From Bacteroidia bacterium (GTDB lineage: Bacteria; Bacteroidota; Bacteroidia; Palsa-965), in assembly GCA_025454955.1 (NCBI GenBank), contig JALONL010000004.1, forward strand, positions 62,001 through 126,000: a stretch of DNA of 64,000 nt, given 5' to 3'. Made by a program: the position numbers and the translations under genes. The stretch's first letter is position 1; each line of letters begins with the position of its first letter. The notes beneath the pieces were generated by a model, which was not told the origin of the DNA, searched no databases, and saw nothing but the letters and a program-made list of their open reading frames with translations. This document shows positions 56,468 to 64,000 of this stretch, piece by piece.

Positions 56468-59400
56468 TTACGCTTTGGTGGCCTCGCCGGTGTCTTTGCT
56501 GCGGTCGAAATCAACCACTACCGGGGTGGCAATGCACAGCGAAGAGTATGTACCGATAACGATACCAATTACCAGCGCGAAAGCAAAACCGCGAATAGTA
56601 TCGCCGCCAAAGATGAAGATGGCAAGAAGTACGAAGAAGGTAATCATGGAGGTGTTAATGGTACGCGAAAGTGTGCTGTTGAGCGCGTAGTTGATAAGAC
56701 GGCGCTGCTCGGCTCCCTGCATCTGATTGCCTTTGCCGGTAAGGAACTCGCGGATACGGTCGAACACAACCACGGTATCAGTCATCGAGTAGGCCATTAC
56801 GGTAAGAATAGCGGCTACAAAGTGCTGGTCGATTTCGAGCGGGAACGGTACAATTCCTTCAAATATCACGAAGAAAGAAAGTACCACCAGCACGTCGTGC
56901 AGCAGCGCAGCCACAGCACCCAAACCAAACTGCCATTTGCGGAAACGGAACAGAATGAAGAGGAACATGAGTACGCACGAGGCAATAATTACCACATACG
57001 AACGGTTTACCACGTCTTTGGCAATTGACGGACCTACCTGCGACGAACCTTCTACGATGTATTTATCTGCACCACCGGCGGCTTTTGTCAAACCGTTGCG
57101 GAGCTTCTCGTTTACGATGGTATCGGCCTTGTCGCTCACGTCGGTTGACATGAAGTTGGTGGTAATTTTTAACTGATTATTGCCACCGGCGGTTTTCACT
57201 TCAGGCGTGGTTCCGCCAAACTCGGGGGTGAGGGCCTGACGAACTGCATCGGTATTCACTTCGTTGTTGAACGATACAGTGAAAGTACGGCCGCCGCTGA
57301 AATCAACACCGAGACGGAAACCATCGTTCTTGAAGAAGAACACTACACCGAGTGCGATGATGGCACCCGAGATCATGTAGAAAATACGGCGCTTGCCTAC
57401 AAAGTCGAAGTTTTTGCCCAGCAGCACATGCTCGGTAGCGGGAATAGAGAAGTTGATCTTCGCATCGCGCTTGAGCATGGCGTCGAATATCATGCGCGTA
57501 ATGAAAATAGCGCAGAACAGCGAGCTGAGAATACCAATGATAAGCGTGGTGGCAAAGCCCTGTACCGGACCAGTACCAAACGAGTAGAGAATGATACCGA
57601 GAATAAGTGTGGTAAGGTTTGAGTCGAGAATAGACGACATGGCGTGCTTGTAACCATCGGAAATGGCTAATGCCAGACCTTTGCCTTCGCGGAGTTCTTC
57701 GCGTATGCGCTCGAAGATGAGGATGTTGGCGTCAACCGAAAGCGCAATGGTGAGAATTACACCGGCAATACCGGGCAGTGTGAGTACGGCGCCAAGTGAG
57801 GCAAGCACACCCATAATAAAGAATACGTTTACAAACAGGGCAATGCTGGCTACCCAGCCTGCGCGGTTGTAGTAGAAGCCCATGTAAAGCAGTACCACCA
57901 GAAGTGCCACCACAAACGAAAGCAAACCAGAGCGTACTGCTTCTTTACCCAGCGAGGGGCCTACCACGGTTTCTTCCACAATGCGGGCCTTGGCGGGCAG
58001 TCGGCCGGTGTTGAGTACGTTTACAAGGTCATCGGCATCCTGGCTGGAGAACTGGCCGGTAATTTGCGATACACCGCCGTTAATTTCCTGGTTTACGTTG
58101 GGATAGGAGTAAACATTGTTGTCGAGCACGATGGCAATGCTGCGGCCTACGTTTAAGCGGGTAATGCGCGCCCATTCGCTCGAACCGGCGGCATTCATGG
58201 TCATGCTGATTTCGTAGTTTGCACTGCCGGGGGTGGTTTGCTTGCGGGCGTTGGTAATTACATCGCCCTGCATGGCGGCGCGGCCATTGCGTCCGGCTTT
58301 GAGTGCAATAAGGGTAAAGAAGGGCGAACCGCCGTTTTCGGAAGTTTCGGCTTTGAAGTTCCACGCCAGACGAAGATCAGAAGGCATAATGCGCTTCACT
58401 TCGGGATTGCGGAACAGACTCATTACGTAAGCGGTGTCTTTCTGGGCAGCAAAACCTACTACGGGGCCTTTGCCGTCCTGGCTCTGGTTGGGCTGGAAAC
58501 GCTCAAACAGGGGCTGACGCTCGTTTTTCTTTTTGGTGGTATCGGCAGCAAGTTTAATGCTGTCGGCTTTTTTCACGCTGTCGCCAAGTTTTTGGGCAAC
58601 TTCGCGGGCGCTGGCCGAATCGGCTGCGGTTTTGGCTTTAGAGAAATCGGGGGTGTAGGCGGCAGAGTCAACCTTGGTAGAATCTGTAATGCCCATAATT
58701 ACTTTCAGGCGCTCGTTGGCTTGTGTGAGCGGCTGAATGAGGTCTTTCATGTCGTAGGTTTCCCAGAACTCAAGATTGGCCGAACCCACAATGAGTTTAC
58801 GTACACGGGCCTTGTCTTTTACACCCGGAAGTTCCACCAGAATGCGGTTCGAGGCTTCGAGCTTCTGAATGTTGGGCTGCGATACACCAAATTTATTGAT
58901 ACGTGTTTCGAGCACCAGCTTGGCCTGATCTACGGCCGAGTTGGCCTGCTCGCGAAGTTCGGAAAGTACCTGCTCGTTGCTGGAGTTGTAGGTGATGTTT
59001 TCATCTTTCAGGCTGGCAGCAAAGAAGCTCGACAGGCGGCCCTGCGGGTTTTTCTCAGCGTATGCGGCTCCAAAAAGAGTCACAAAATCCTGTGTGGAAT
59101 TTTTCTGACGCTCCAGGGCAAGCAGCATGGCTTGTTTAAAGGCAGGATCATCGGGGTTGTTGGCAAGTGCGCTGACGATTTCGGGTGTGGAAACCTCAAG
59201 CGTTACGTTCATACCACCCTGAAGGTCGAGACCGAGGCTGAGTTCTTTTTCCTTACACTGCTGATAGGTAAAATACCAGAGGTAAATTTTCTTACCAAGA
59301 ATAGAGTCTTCAAGGAAGAAACGTGTACGGGCATCTTTTACCGAATCAAGAAGATGTTTTTCGAGCTGCTTGTTTCCATTGGCAGTGGCTACAAGATCCT

Positions 59401-59548
59401 TCACATTTTTACTGCTCAGGTAATCGTTTGCGTAAGCATCGGCCTTCTTCTCCCAGCTTCGTGTAACGAAGGTGAACGAAAGATAAAAGATGCAGCTCAG
59501 CGCCATCAAAATGGCGAAAATACGGATGGCTCCTTTAATGTTTTGCAT
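56468..59548 (-). CDS. secDF: Fused protein translocase subunit SecDF
   Basis: A 1026-residue fusion of SecD and SecF, as usual in Bacteroidota. One N-terminal span is followed by a large periplasmic P1 domain with an insertion of ~100 charged residues (~300-360), then the SecD six-span block with the conserved DAN motif (LTIALSVDANILIFERI), and the SecF block with MTDTVVVFDRIREF. It uses the proton gradient to pull exported proteins out of SecYEG. A consensus promoter is at 59612-59642. Confidence 0.97.
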   Translation of the reverse strand: MQNIKGAIRIFAILMALSCIFYLSFTFVTRSWEKKADAYANDYLSSKNVKDLVATANGNKQLEKHLLDSVKDARTRFFLEDSILGKKIYLWYFTYQQCKEKELSLGLDLQGGMNVTLEVSTPEIVSALANNPDDPAFKQAMLLALERQKNSTQDFVTLFGAAYAEKNPQGRLSSFFAASLKDENITYNSSNEQVLSELREQANSAVDQAKLVLETRINKFGVSQPNIQKLEASNRILVELPGVKDKARVRKLIVGSANLEFWETYDMKDLIQPLTQANERLKVIMGITDSTKVDSAAYTPDFSKAKTAADSASAREVAQKLGDSVKKADSIKLAADTTKKKNERQPLFERFQPNQSQDGKGPVVGFAAQKDTAYVMSLFRNPEVKRIMPSDLRLAWNFKAETSENGGSPFFTLIALKAGRNGRAAMQGDVITNARKQTTPGSANYEISMTMNAAGSSEWARITRLNVGRSIAIVLDNNVYSYPNVNQEINGGVSQITGQFSSQDADDLVNVLNTGRLPAKARIVEETVVGPSLGKEAVRSGLLSFVVALLVVLLYMGFYYNRAGWVASIALFVNVFFIMGVLASLGAVLTLPGIAGVILTIALSVDANILIFERIREELREGKGLALAISDGYKHAMSSILDSNLTTLILGIILYSFGTGPVQGFATTLIIGILSSLFCAIFITRMIFDAMLKRDAKINFSIPATEHVLLGKNFDFVGKRRIFYMISGAIIALGVVFFFKNDGFRLGVDFSGGRTFTVSFNNEVNTDAVRQALTPEFGGTTPEVKTAGGNNQLKITTNFMSTDVSDKADTIVNEKLRNGLTKAAGGADKYIVEGSSQVGPSIAKDVVNRSYVVIIASCVLMFLFILFRFRKWQFGLGAVAALLHDVLVVLSFFVIFEGIVPFPLEIDQHFVAAILTVMAYSMTDTVVVFDRIREFLTGKGNQMQGAEQRRLINYALNSTLSRTINTSMITFFVLLAIFIFGGDTIRGFAFALVIGIVIGTYSSLCIATPVVVDFDRSKDTGEATKA

Positions 59549-59611
59549 AGCTATTGCGAAATGTCCACCGGAAAGTGAATCAACTGGTTACACCTTCCCA
59601 AAATGGAGGCT

Positions 59612-59642
59612 GCAAATATAGAAGAAAAATAGGATTCACAAA
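59612..59642 (-). promoter_or_regulatory. Bacteroidota promoter of secDF
   Basis: TTTG (59642-59639), an 18-base spacer and TATATTTGC (59620-59612) on the minus strand match the consensus exactly, 64 bases before the ATG. Confidence 0.88.
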
Positions 59643-59922
59643 CCACTCTTTCAGCAGGAAGGTTTTCGGGTGAAAGTTTTTTGGGGAACTTTCACAAGTG
59701 ACTATTTTTCAATATATTATATCTGGTTAAAATAATATTATCCCCACATTTTGGGGAATCTCCGGTATCCGGTGGAAATTAAAAGAGGCAGTGAAAATCT
59801 GTTTTAAGCGCATATATGGTGCCTGAAAAACTAACTGTTAAGCTGTTTTAAACGTATATTTGAAGGCATCCAGGCAAAAGGCAAAATTGCTTACATATTC
59901 TGGCTAAAGCAGCATTTTTCAC
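59643..59922. other. Intergenic region between secDF and the VCBS protein
   Basis: No gene is seen here. It contains a 9-bp hairpin GTGAAAGTT/AACTTTCAC (59670-59695), a CCCCA/TGGGG hairpin near 59755 and a -7-like TATATTTG (59855-59862) for the downstream plus-strand gene without a clear -33. Confidence 0.5.
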
Positions 59923-62151
59923 ATGAAACTGATTTTTACTTCTACCCTCGCCGCTTTTCTTGTGGCGGCTCCTCTTTCGGCACAACTTACGTTTAACAGG
60001 GTTGATACCATTCAGGTGGTGGCAAACAACCAGCTTATGCCTTTTGCATGGGCAGGTGGTATGAATTTCTGCCAGTTCAGCGAAATTGATCTTGACCAGG
60101 ACGGTACAATGGATCTTTTTTCGTTTGACCGAACCGGCAATAAAATTCTTACCTGGGTAAACAACGGCACCGCCAACCAAAGCGATTACTCACTTGCACC
60201 CGAATATGTACAACGTTTCCCGCTGCTTCACGACTGGGTGCTGCTGCGCGATTATAACTGCGACGGGAAGATGGATATTTTCACCTACTCGGTGGCCGGT
60301 TTTTCGTTGTATAAAAATACGTCCACCCTTGCGGCCGGGCTGCAGTTTCAGATGGTGGAGTTTTTGGTTTACACCAATTTATCGCCAAACAGCACCAATT
60401 TTTACAGCAACCTTTATGTAAGCGCGGTAGATATTCCCGCCATACGCGATGTGGACGGCGACGGCGATCTTGACGTGCTCACTTTTGGTATTGCCGGAAC
60501 CACCGTAGAGTGGCACCGCAATTACAGCATGGAAGATTATGGCGTGTGCGATAGTTTGCACTATAAACTCGAAGACCTCTGCTGGGGGAAATTTGACGAA
60601 AACGCACTCAACGCCAGCATTGCACTCGGCACCACCTGCCTGCCCCCGCCCATTGCCCCCTCAGGACAAGGCAACACACCTGTATTGCGTACCGGAAACA
60701 ACACCCGCCATGCCGGTTCATGTATAGAATGCATAAACACCAACAACGATAGCGACCTCGACTTAGTTATTGGCGACCTTACCAACCCGTTTATGACTTA
60801 CCTGCGCAACGCAGGCACACCCACGGCGGCGCAAATGGATCTGGTAGATTATGTATATCCGCAAAGCTACTCGGTAAATATGCCTTTGTTCCCATGCGGC
60901 TATCACCTCGATGTGGACAACGACGGTATAAAAGACCTCATCTTCTCGCCCAATGCACCCAACACATCTGAAAATCACACCAGCATCTGGCTCTATAAAA
61001 ACACAGGCGCAAACGACAGCGTGGTATCGACTTTTGTAGAAAGCAATTTCCTGCAAAAAGACATGATCGATCTTGGCGAAGGCGCCACACCCACGCTTCA
61101 TGATTACGACAACGACGGCGATTACGACCTGTTTGTGGGCAACTACGGCTATTTCAGCAATGCAGGTGTGTACCCTTCCAAAATTGCCCTGTTCAGAAAC
61201 AACGGCTCCAATGCCACACCGTTTTACCAGCTTCTTACCACCGACTTTGCCGGTATCAATGCACTGAACCTGAACCTCATTGCCCTGAGTCCCACTTTCG
61301 GCGATATTGACGGCGACGGCGATAAAGACCTGATTGTGGGCGATGTGGTGGGCAAAATTCACTTCTTCCGCAAAGACCCCGGCCAGCCCGATAATTTTGT
61401 GCTTGCCGGAGCCAACTACCAGGGCATTGATGTAGGCAACTTTGCCACCCCGCAACTTGTGGATGTGGATAACGACGGCAAACTCGATCTGCTCATCGGC
61501 GAGCAGGACGGACGTGTAAACTACTACCGCAATACCGGCACTGCCACCACTCCGCAGTTTACACTTAACAATCCGTTTCTGGGCAACGTAAGTGTAAATC
61601 AGGTACTGTTTACCACCGGTTACAGCACACCTTTCCTTTTCCGCGAAAACGGCGCATCGGTGCTGCTGGTAGGTTCGGAGCGCGGTTTCCTTTTCCGCTA
61701 CGATAATATCGACAACAACCTCGGCGGCACATTTACCCTCACCGATTCGCTTTATGTGGATAGCCGTATCGGAGCACGCATAGCGCCCGCCGGTGCCGAT
61801 CTGAACAACGACGGAGCAATAGATCTCATCATTGGCAACTACTCGGGCGGCCTTAACGCATTCTGGGGCGACAACAACGTATCGACCGGTGGCGAAATTG
61901 CCGGCGAAACCACCGTGTTCTCGATATTCCCCAATCCGGCCAGTGATCTGGTGCAACTGCAAACCACCTCTACCGCCGTAAAGCCGTCCACACTGCGCAT
62001 ATTCGGTTTAAACGGGCAGCTTGTAATGAACCAGCCCATCACCTCGCCGCTGGCTACTGTACAAACTGCGGCACTGGCTCCGGGCGTGTACATTTGCCAG
62101 ATTACCACCCACAGCGGAGCCGTGGCACACCGCAGGCTGGTAATACAGTAA
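59923..62151 (+). CDS. Secreted VCBS/FG-GAP repeat protein with T9SS sorting domain
   Basis: A 742-residue protein: signal peptide (MKLIFTSTLAAFLVAAPLSAQ), then many FG-GAP/VCBS-type calcium-binding blades (for example DLDQDGTMDLFSFDR, DVDGDGDLDVLTFG, DVDNDGKLDLLIGEQDGR) making a propeller over ~30-650, and a type A T9SS sorting domain (~665-742; FSIFPNPASDLVQL to GVYICQITTHSGAVAHRRLV). So a T9SS-exported surface protein, possibly an adhesin. No enzyme motif is seen. Confidence 0.92.
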   Translation: MKLIFTSTLAAFLVAAPLSAQLTFNRVDTIQVVANNQLMPFAWAGGMNFCQFSEIDLDQDGTMDLFSFDRTGNKILTWVNNGTANQSDYSLAPEYVQRFPLLHDWVLLRDYNCDGKMDIFTYSVAGFSLYKNTSTLAAGLQFQMVEFLVYTNLSPNSTNFYSNLYVSAVDIPAIRDVDGDGDLDVLTFGIAGTTVEWHRNYSMEDYGVCDSLHYKLEDLCWGKFDENALNASIALGTTCLPPPIAPSGQGNTPVLRTGNNTRHAGSCIECINTNNDSDLDLVIGDLTNPFMTYLRNAGTPTAAQMDLVDYVYPQSYSVNMPLFPCGYHLDVDNDGIKDLIFSPNAPNTSENHTSIWLYKNTGANDSVVSTFVESNFLQKDMIDLGEGATPTLHDYDNDGDYDLFVGNYGYFSNAGVYPSKIALFRNNGSNATPFYQLLTTDFAGINALNLNLIALSPTFGDIDGDGDKDLIVGDVVGKIHFFRKDPGQPDNFVLAGANYQGIDVGNFATPQLVDVDNDGKLDLLIGEQDGRVNYYRNTGTATTPQFTLNNPFLGNVSVNQVLFTTGYSTPFLFRENGASVLLVGSERGFLFRYDNIDNNLGGTFTLTDSLYVDSRIGARIAPAGADLNNDGAIDLIIGNYSGGLNAFWGDNNVSTGGEIAGETTVFSIFPNPASDLVQLQTTSTAVKPSTLRIFGLNGQLVMNQPITSPLATVQTAALAPGVYICQITTHSGAVAHRRLVIQ

Positions 62152-62158
62152 AGCACTG

Positions 62159-62179
62159 AAACTGCTTTGGCAGCAGTTT
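62159..62179 (+). terminator. Weak terminator after the VCBS gene
   Basis: AAACTGCT (62159-62166) pairs with AGCAGTTT (62172-62179), 5-base loop, then AATTTG. The tail is poor in T, so only moderate. Confidence 0.5.
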
Positions 62180-62181
62180 AA

Positions 62182-62211
62182 TTTGCCAATTTTGATAATT
62201 CCCTACTTTTG
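62182..62211 (+). promoter_or_regulatory. Bacteroidota promoter of the His-rich/TonB pair
   Basis: TTTG (62182-62185), an 18-base spacer and TACTTTTGC (62204-62212) match the consensus. The ATG at 62217 lies only 5 bases after the -7 box, so the mRNA should have almost no leader. Confidence 0.82.
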
Positions 62212-62216
62212 CAGCC

Positions 62217-62567
62217 ATGATGCAGTGGATACGGCAATTCGTAATAAAGCAGGGCGCAGTTATCGCGCTGGTGCTTTTTGCCGTACACCTGCTTCCGCAG
62301 GAGTGGATTCACCATTTATTTCCGCACAACGATTCTGAGCATAGTGTAAGCGTTTCGGCAGCCGGAACGGGCGCACACCTGGAAGAAGCCCACATACATT
62401 GTTCGTTTGAACAGATTGAGGGCGAATCGTGCGCCGCTTCGGAGTTTGTATTCAGGCCGGTAATTGCCACACACCATTTTGCCCATGCGGCATTTGTGTG
62501 TGTGTCTGCGGCACATCATAATCCCACTTTCATTTTTCTTCGCGGCCCGCCGCGGCTGATGGCTTAA
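62217..62567 (+). CDS. Small His-rich membrane-anchored protein, probably metal-related
   Basis: The 116-residue protein has one N-terminal membrane span or signal anchor (~residues 10-28), then a His/Cys-rich part (HHLFPHNDSEH, EEAHIHCSFEQIEGESC, THHFAHAAF, AAHH) and a terminal LRGPPRL motif. Small His-rich proteins with an RGPP/RAPP end are found beside TonB receptors and metal transporters, and may bind Zn or Cu; that is family knowledge by pattern, not proof. Start ATG at 62217 or 62220. It is 62 bases ahead of the TonB receptor gene. Confidence 0.72.
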   Translation: MMQWIRQFVIKQGAVIALVLFAVHLLPQEWIHHLFPHNDSEHSVSVSAAGTGAHLEEAHIHCSFEQIEGESCAASEFVFRPVIATHHFAHAAFVCVSAAHHNPTFIFLRGPPRLMA

Positions 62568-62629
62568 CCGTTTTGTTCATGGTTGCGGCTTTCAATAGCT
62601 GCCACCTTGTTATCCATTCAGTTTATTCC

Positions 62630-64000
62630 ATGCGAACACTGTTTATACTGCTGTTCGGTGCGTTTCTGTGTTTGCCTTTATCGGCACAGCAGTATGCGCC
62701 CGAATGCAGATTAAGTCTTACCGGCGTGGTGCGCGATTCGGGCCGCAGCGAGGTGCTGCCGTATGCATTTATACGGTTGCGGCACTTGGGCACAGGCGCG
62801 GTGGTGGCCACTTATGCCGACGAGAAAGGCCGTTACGGCTTCGGCTCGCTGTGCAGCGGTGAGTACAGTGCCGAGTGTTCGCACCTGAACTGCGAAATGG
62901 TACGCACCACATTTACGCTCACGGCCGATAAAGTGTTCAATTTCGAGTTGCCGCACCACGAGCATACCGGCCCCACGGTGGTCATCAGCGAGCAGGCTCC
63001 GGCCACCGGAATTACCCAGCCGCGCGAAGAACTCAGCGGACGCACACTCGATCAGGTGCGGGGCAAATCGCTGGGCGAGGCGCTTACTGCGATAACAGGT
63101 GTAACGGCGCTGCAAACAGGCTCAAACATTGCCAAGCCAATGATTCATGGCCTGCACAGCAACCGCATACTTATACTCAACAACGGTGTGCGCCAGGAAG
63201 GCCAGCAATGGGGCCTCGAACATGCGCCCGAAATTGATCCGTACACCGCACAGCGCATTACGGTAATAAAAGGCGCAGGCTCCATGCGCTACGGCAGCGA
63301 TGCACTGGGCGGCGTGGTACTGGTTGAACCCGGTGCCCTGCGCGACAGTGCCGGACTGGGCGGCGCATTGCATCTTACCGGTTTCAGCAACAACCGCGAG
63401 GGAAATGCCTCACTCATGCTCGAACAGAATCTTGCGCGCCTGCCCTCTGTAAGCTGGCGTGTGCAAGGCACGCTGCGCCGCGGGGGAAATGTAAATACGC
63501 CCAACTACCGCCTCTGGAACTCCGGGGTAAGTGAAGCCAATTTCTCGGCCGCCGCCGGCTGGCACCGCGAGCGGTTTGAAGCCAAAGTGTATTACAGCCA
63601 GTTTAACACCAAAATAGGCATCTTCTCCGGCTCGCACATTGGCAACATTACCGATTTGTACACTGCATTCAACAGCGTGCGCCCGCTTGCGCCCGATTCG
63701 TTCAGCTATACTATTGGCCGACCGTATCAGCAGGTGGAACACGAACTGGCCAAGGTGAAACTGCACTACCATTTAAGTGATGTGTGGACGCTGGAAGCCG
63801 TGTATGCCCGCCAGTATAATAAACGCTTAGAGTACGACAAACACCGTCCGCGAAACGATTCGCTGGCCGCACTCAACCGCCCCGATTTAAGCTACGAAAT
63901 TACTTCGCATTTTGCCGAAGTATTGGCCGAGCATAAAGCGGTGGGGCGTTTTACAGGAGCGTTTGGCGTTACAGCCCAACATCAGGCCAACACTTACGCC
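62630..64000 (+). CDS. TonB-dependent outer-membrane receptor, N-terminal part
   Basis: The frame opens with MRTLFILLFGAFLCLPLSAQ (signal peptide) and is still open at the window end (457 codons). Residues ~28-115 are a carboxypeptidase regulatory-like domain with two cysteine-containing segments, followed by the plug (SLGEALTAITGVTALQTG, IHGLHSNRILILNNGVRQEG, GAGSMRYGSDALGGVV) and the start of the barrel. The plug block NNGVRQEGQQWGLEHAPEID resembles ZnuD-like metal receptors. A histidine-bearing loop (PHHEHTG) precedes the plug. With the His-rich protein upstream it looks like a metal-uptake pair; the substrate is inference. Confidence 0.9.
   Translation, partial: MRTLFILLFGAFLCLPLSAQQYAPECRLSLTGVVRDSGRSEVLPYAFIRLRHLGTGAVVATYADEKGRYGFGSLCSGEYSAECSHLNCEMVRTTFTLTADKVFNFELPHHEHTGPTVVISEQAPATGITQPREELSGRTLDQVRGKSLGEALTAITGVTALQTGSNIAKPMIHGLHSNRILILNNGVRQEGQQWGLEHAPEIDPYTAQRITVIKGAGSMRYGSDALGGVVLVEPGALRDSAGLGGALHLTGFSNNREGNASLMLEQNLARLPSVSWRVQGTLRRGGNVNTPNYRLWNSGVSEANFSAAAGWHRERFEAKVYYSQFNTKIGIFSGSHIGNITDLYTAFNSVRPLAPDSFSYTIGRPYQQVEHELAKVKLHYHLSDVWTLEAVYARQYNKRLEYDKHRPRNDSLAALNRPDLSYEITSHFAEVLAEHKAVGRFTGAFGVTAQHQANTYA

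Noticed and set aside
58238..59578. Long open frame on the plus strand opposite secDF (446 codons)
   Set aside because: Antisense of a conserved gene; low-complexity composition, no start signal.
60763..61962. Open frame on the minus strand opposite the VCBS protein (399 codons)
   Set aside because: Repetitive because the sense gene is repetitive; the sense frame has signal peptide and sorting domain.

Overview
This is a chromosomal core segment of a member of the Bacteroidota. Four things support that. First, the proteins are typical of the phylum: two type IX secretion (T9SS) C-terminal sorting domains, PorE-like OmpA proteins, a fused SecDF, type III glutamine synthetase, and the DUF2851, DUF2452, DUF3467 and PspC mini-proteins. 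Second, several genes are preceded by the phylum-specific promoter pattern TTTG-N18-21-TAnnTTTG. Third, almost no gene has a Shine-Dalgarno sequence. Fourth, bS21 lies directly upstream of xerC and hpf. I cannot assign a genus.

Layout. 1-1001: end of an outer-membrane barrel protein, probably a patatin-like phospholipase. 1095-6067 (minus): a visibly AT-richer accessory stretch with a small membrane protein, an AlkC-type DNA glycosylase, a secreted unknown, an ankyrin plus propeller-like protein and a Fic enzyme. 6124-19857 (minus): the transcription/translation superoperon, in transcript order tRNA-Thr(TGT), tRNA-Tyr, tRNA-Gly, tRNA-Thr(GGT), tuf, tRNA-Trp, secE, nusG, rplK, rplA, rplJ, rplL, rpoB, rpoC, then a DUF3467 gene past a terminator. 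20085-21769 (minus): rpsU-xerC-hpf. 21864-25316 (plus): glycosyltransferase plus three GDP-heptose genes. 25327-33806 (minus): methyltransferase, subtilisin-like protease, acyl-CoA dehydrogenase, apt, a helix-hairpin-helix protein and two amino-acid permeases. 33888-38375 (plus): nhaD, alkD, a two-component system and a small unknown. 38435-44559 (minus): DUF2452, an RmlD-like reductase, a K+ channel, PspC, a T9SS cargo protein and DUF2851. 44786-47890 (minus): purM-prfA-pyrF. 47973-52644: two tandem PorE-like proteins. 52824-55013: glnN. 55170-55830: a gene-free array of three direct repeats full of hairpins. 55842-59548: tatA and secDF. 59923-64000 (plus): a T9SS cargo protein with VCBS repeats, then a His-rich small protein and a truncated TonB receptor that look like a metal-uptake pair.

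The most unusual signals are non-coding. They are (1) the hairpin repeat array at 55.2-55.8 kb, whose repeats change reading frame and show a compensatory base change; (2) a perfect Shine-Dalgarno sequence in front of hpf, in the same operon as bS21, the protein known to help hide the anti-SD in this phylum; (3) a 14-bp inverted repeat that looks like an attenuator between rpsU and xerC; (4) a long hairpin between rplL and rpoB. No insertion sequence, prophage, CRISPR array or rRNA gene was seen.
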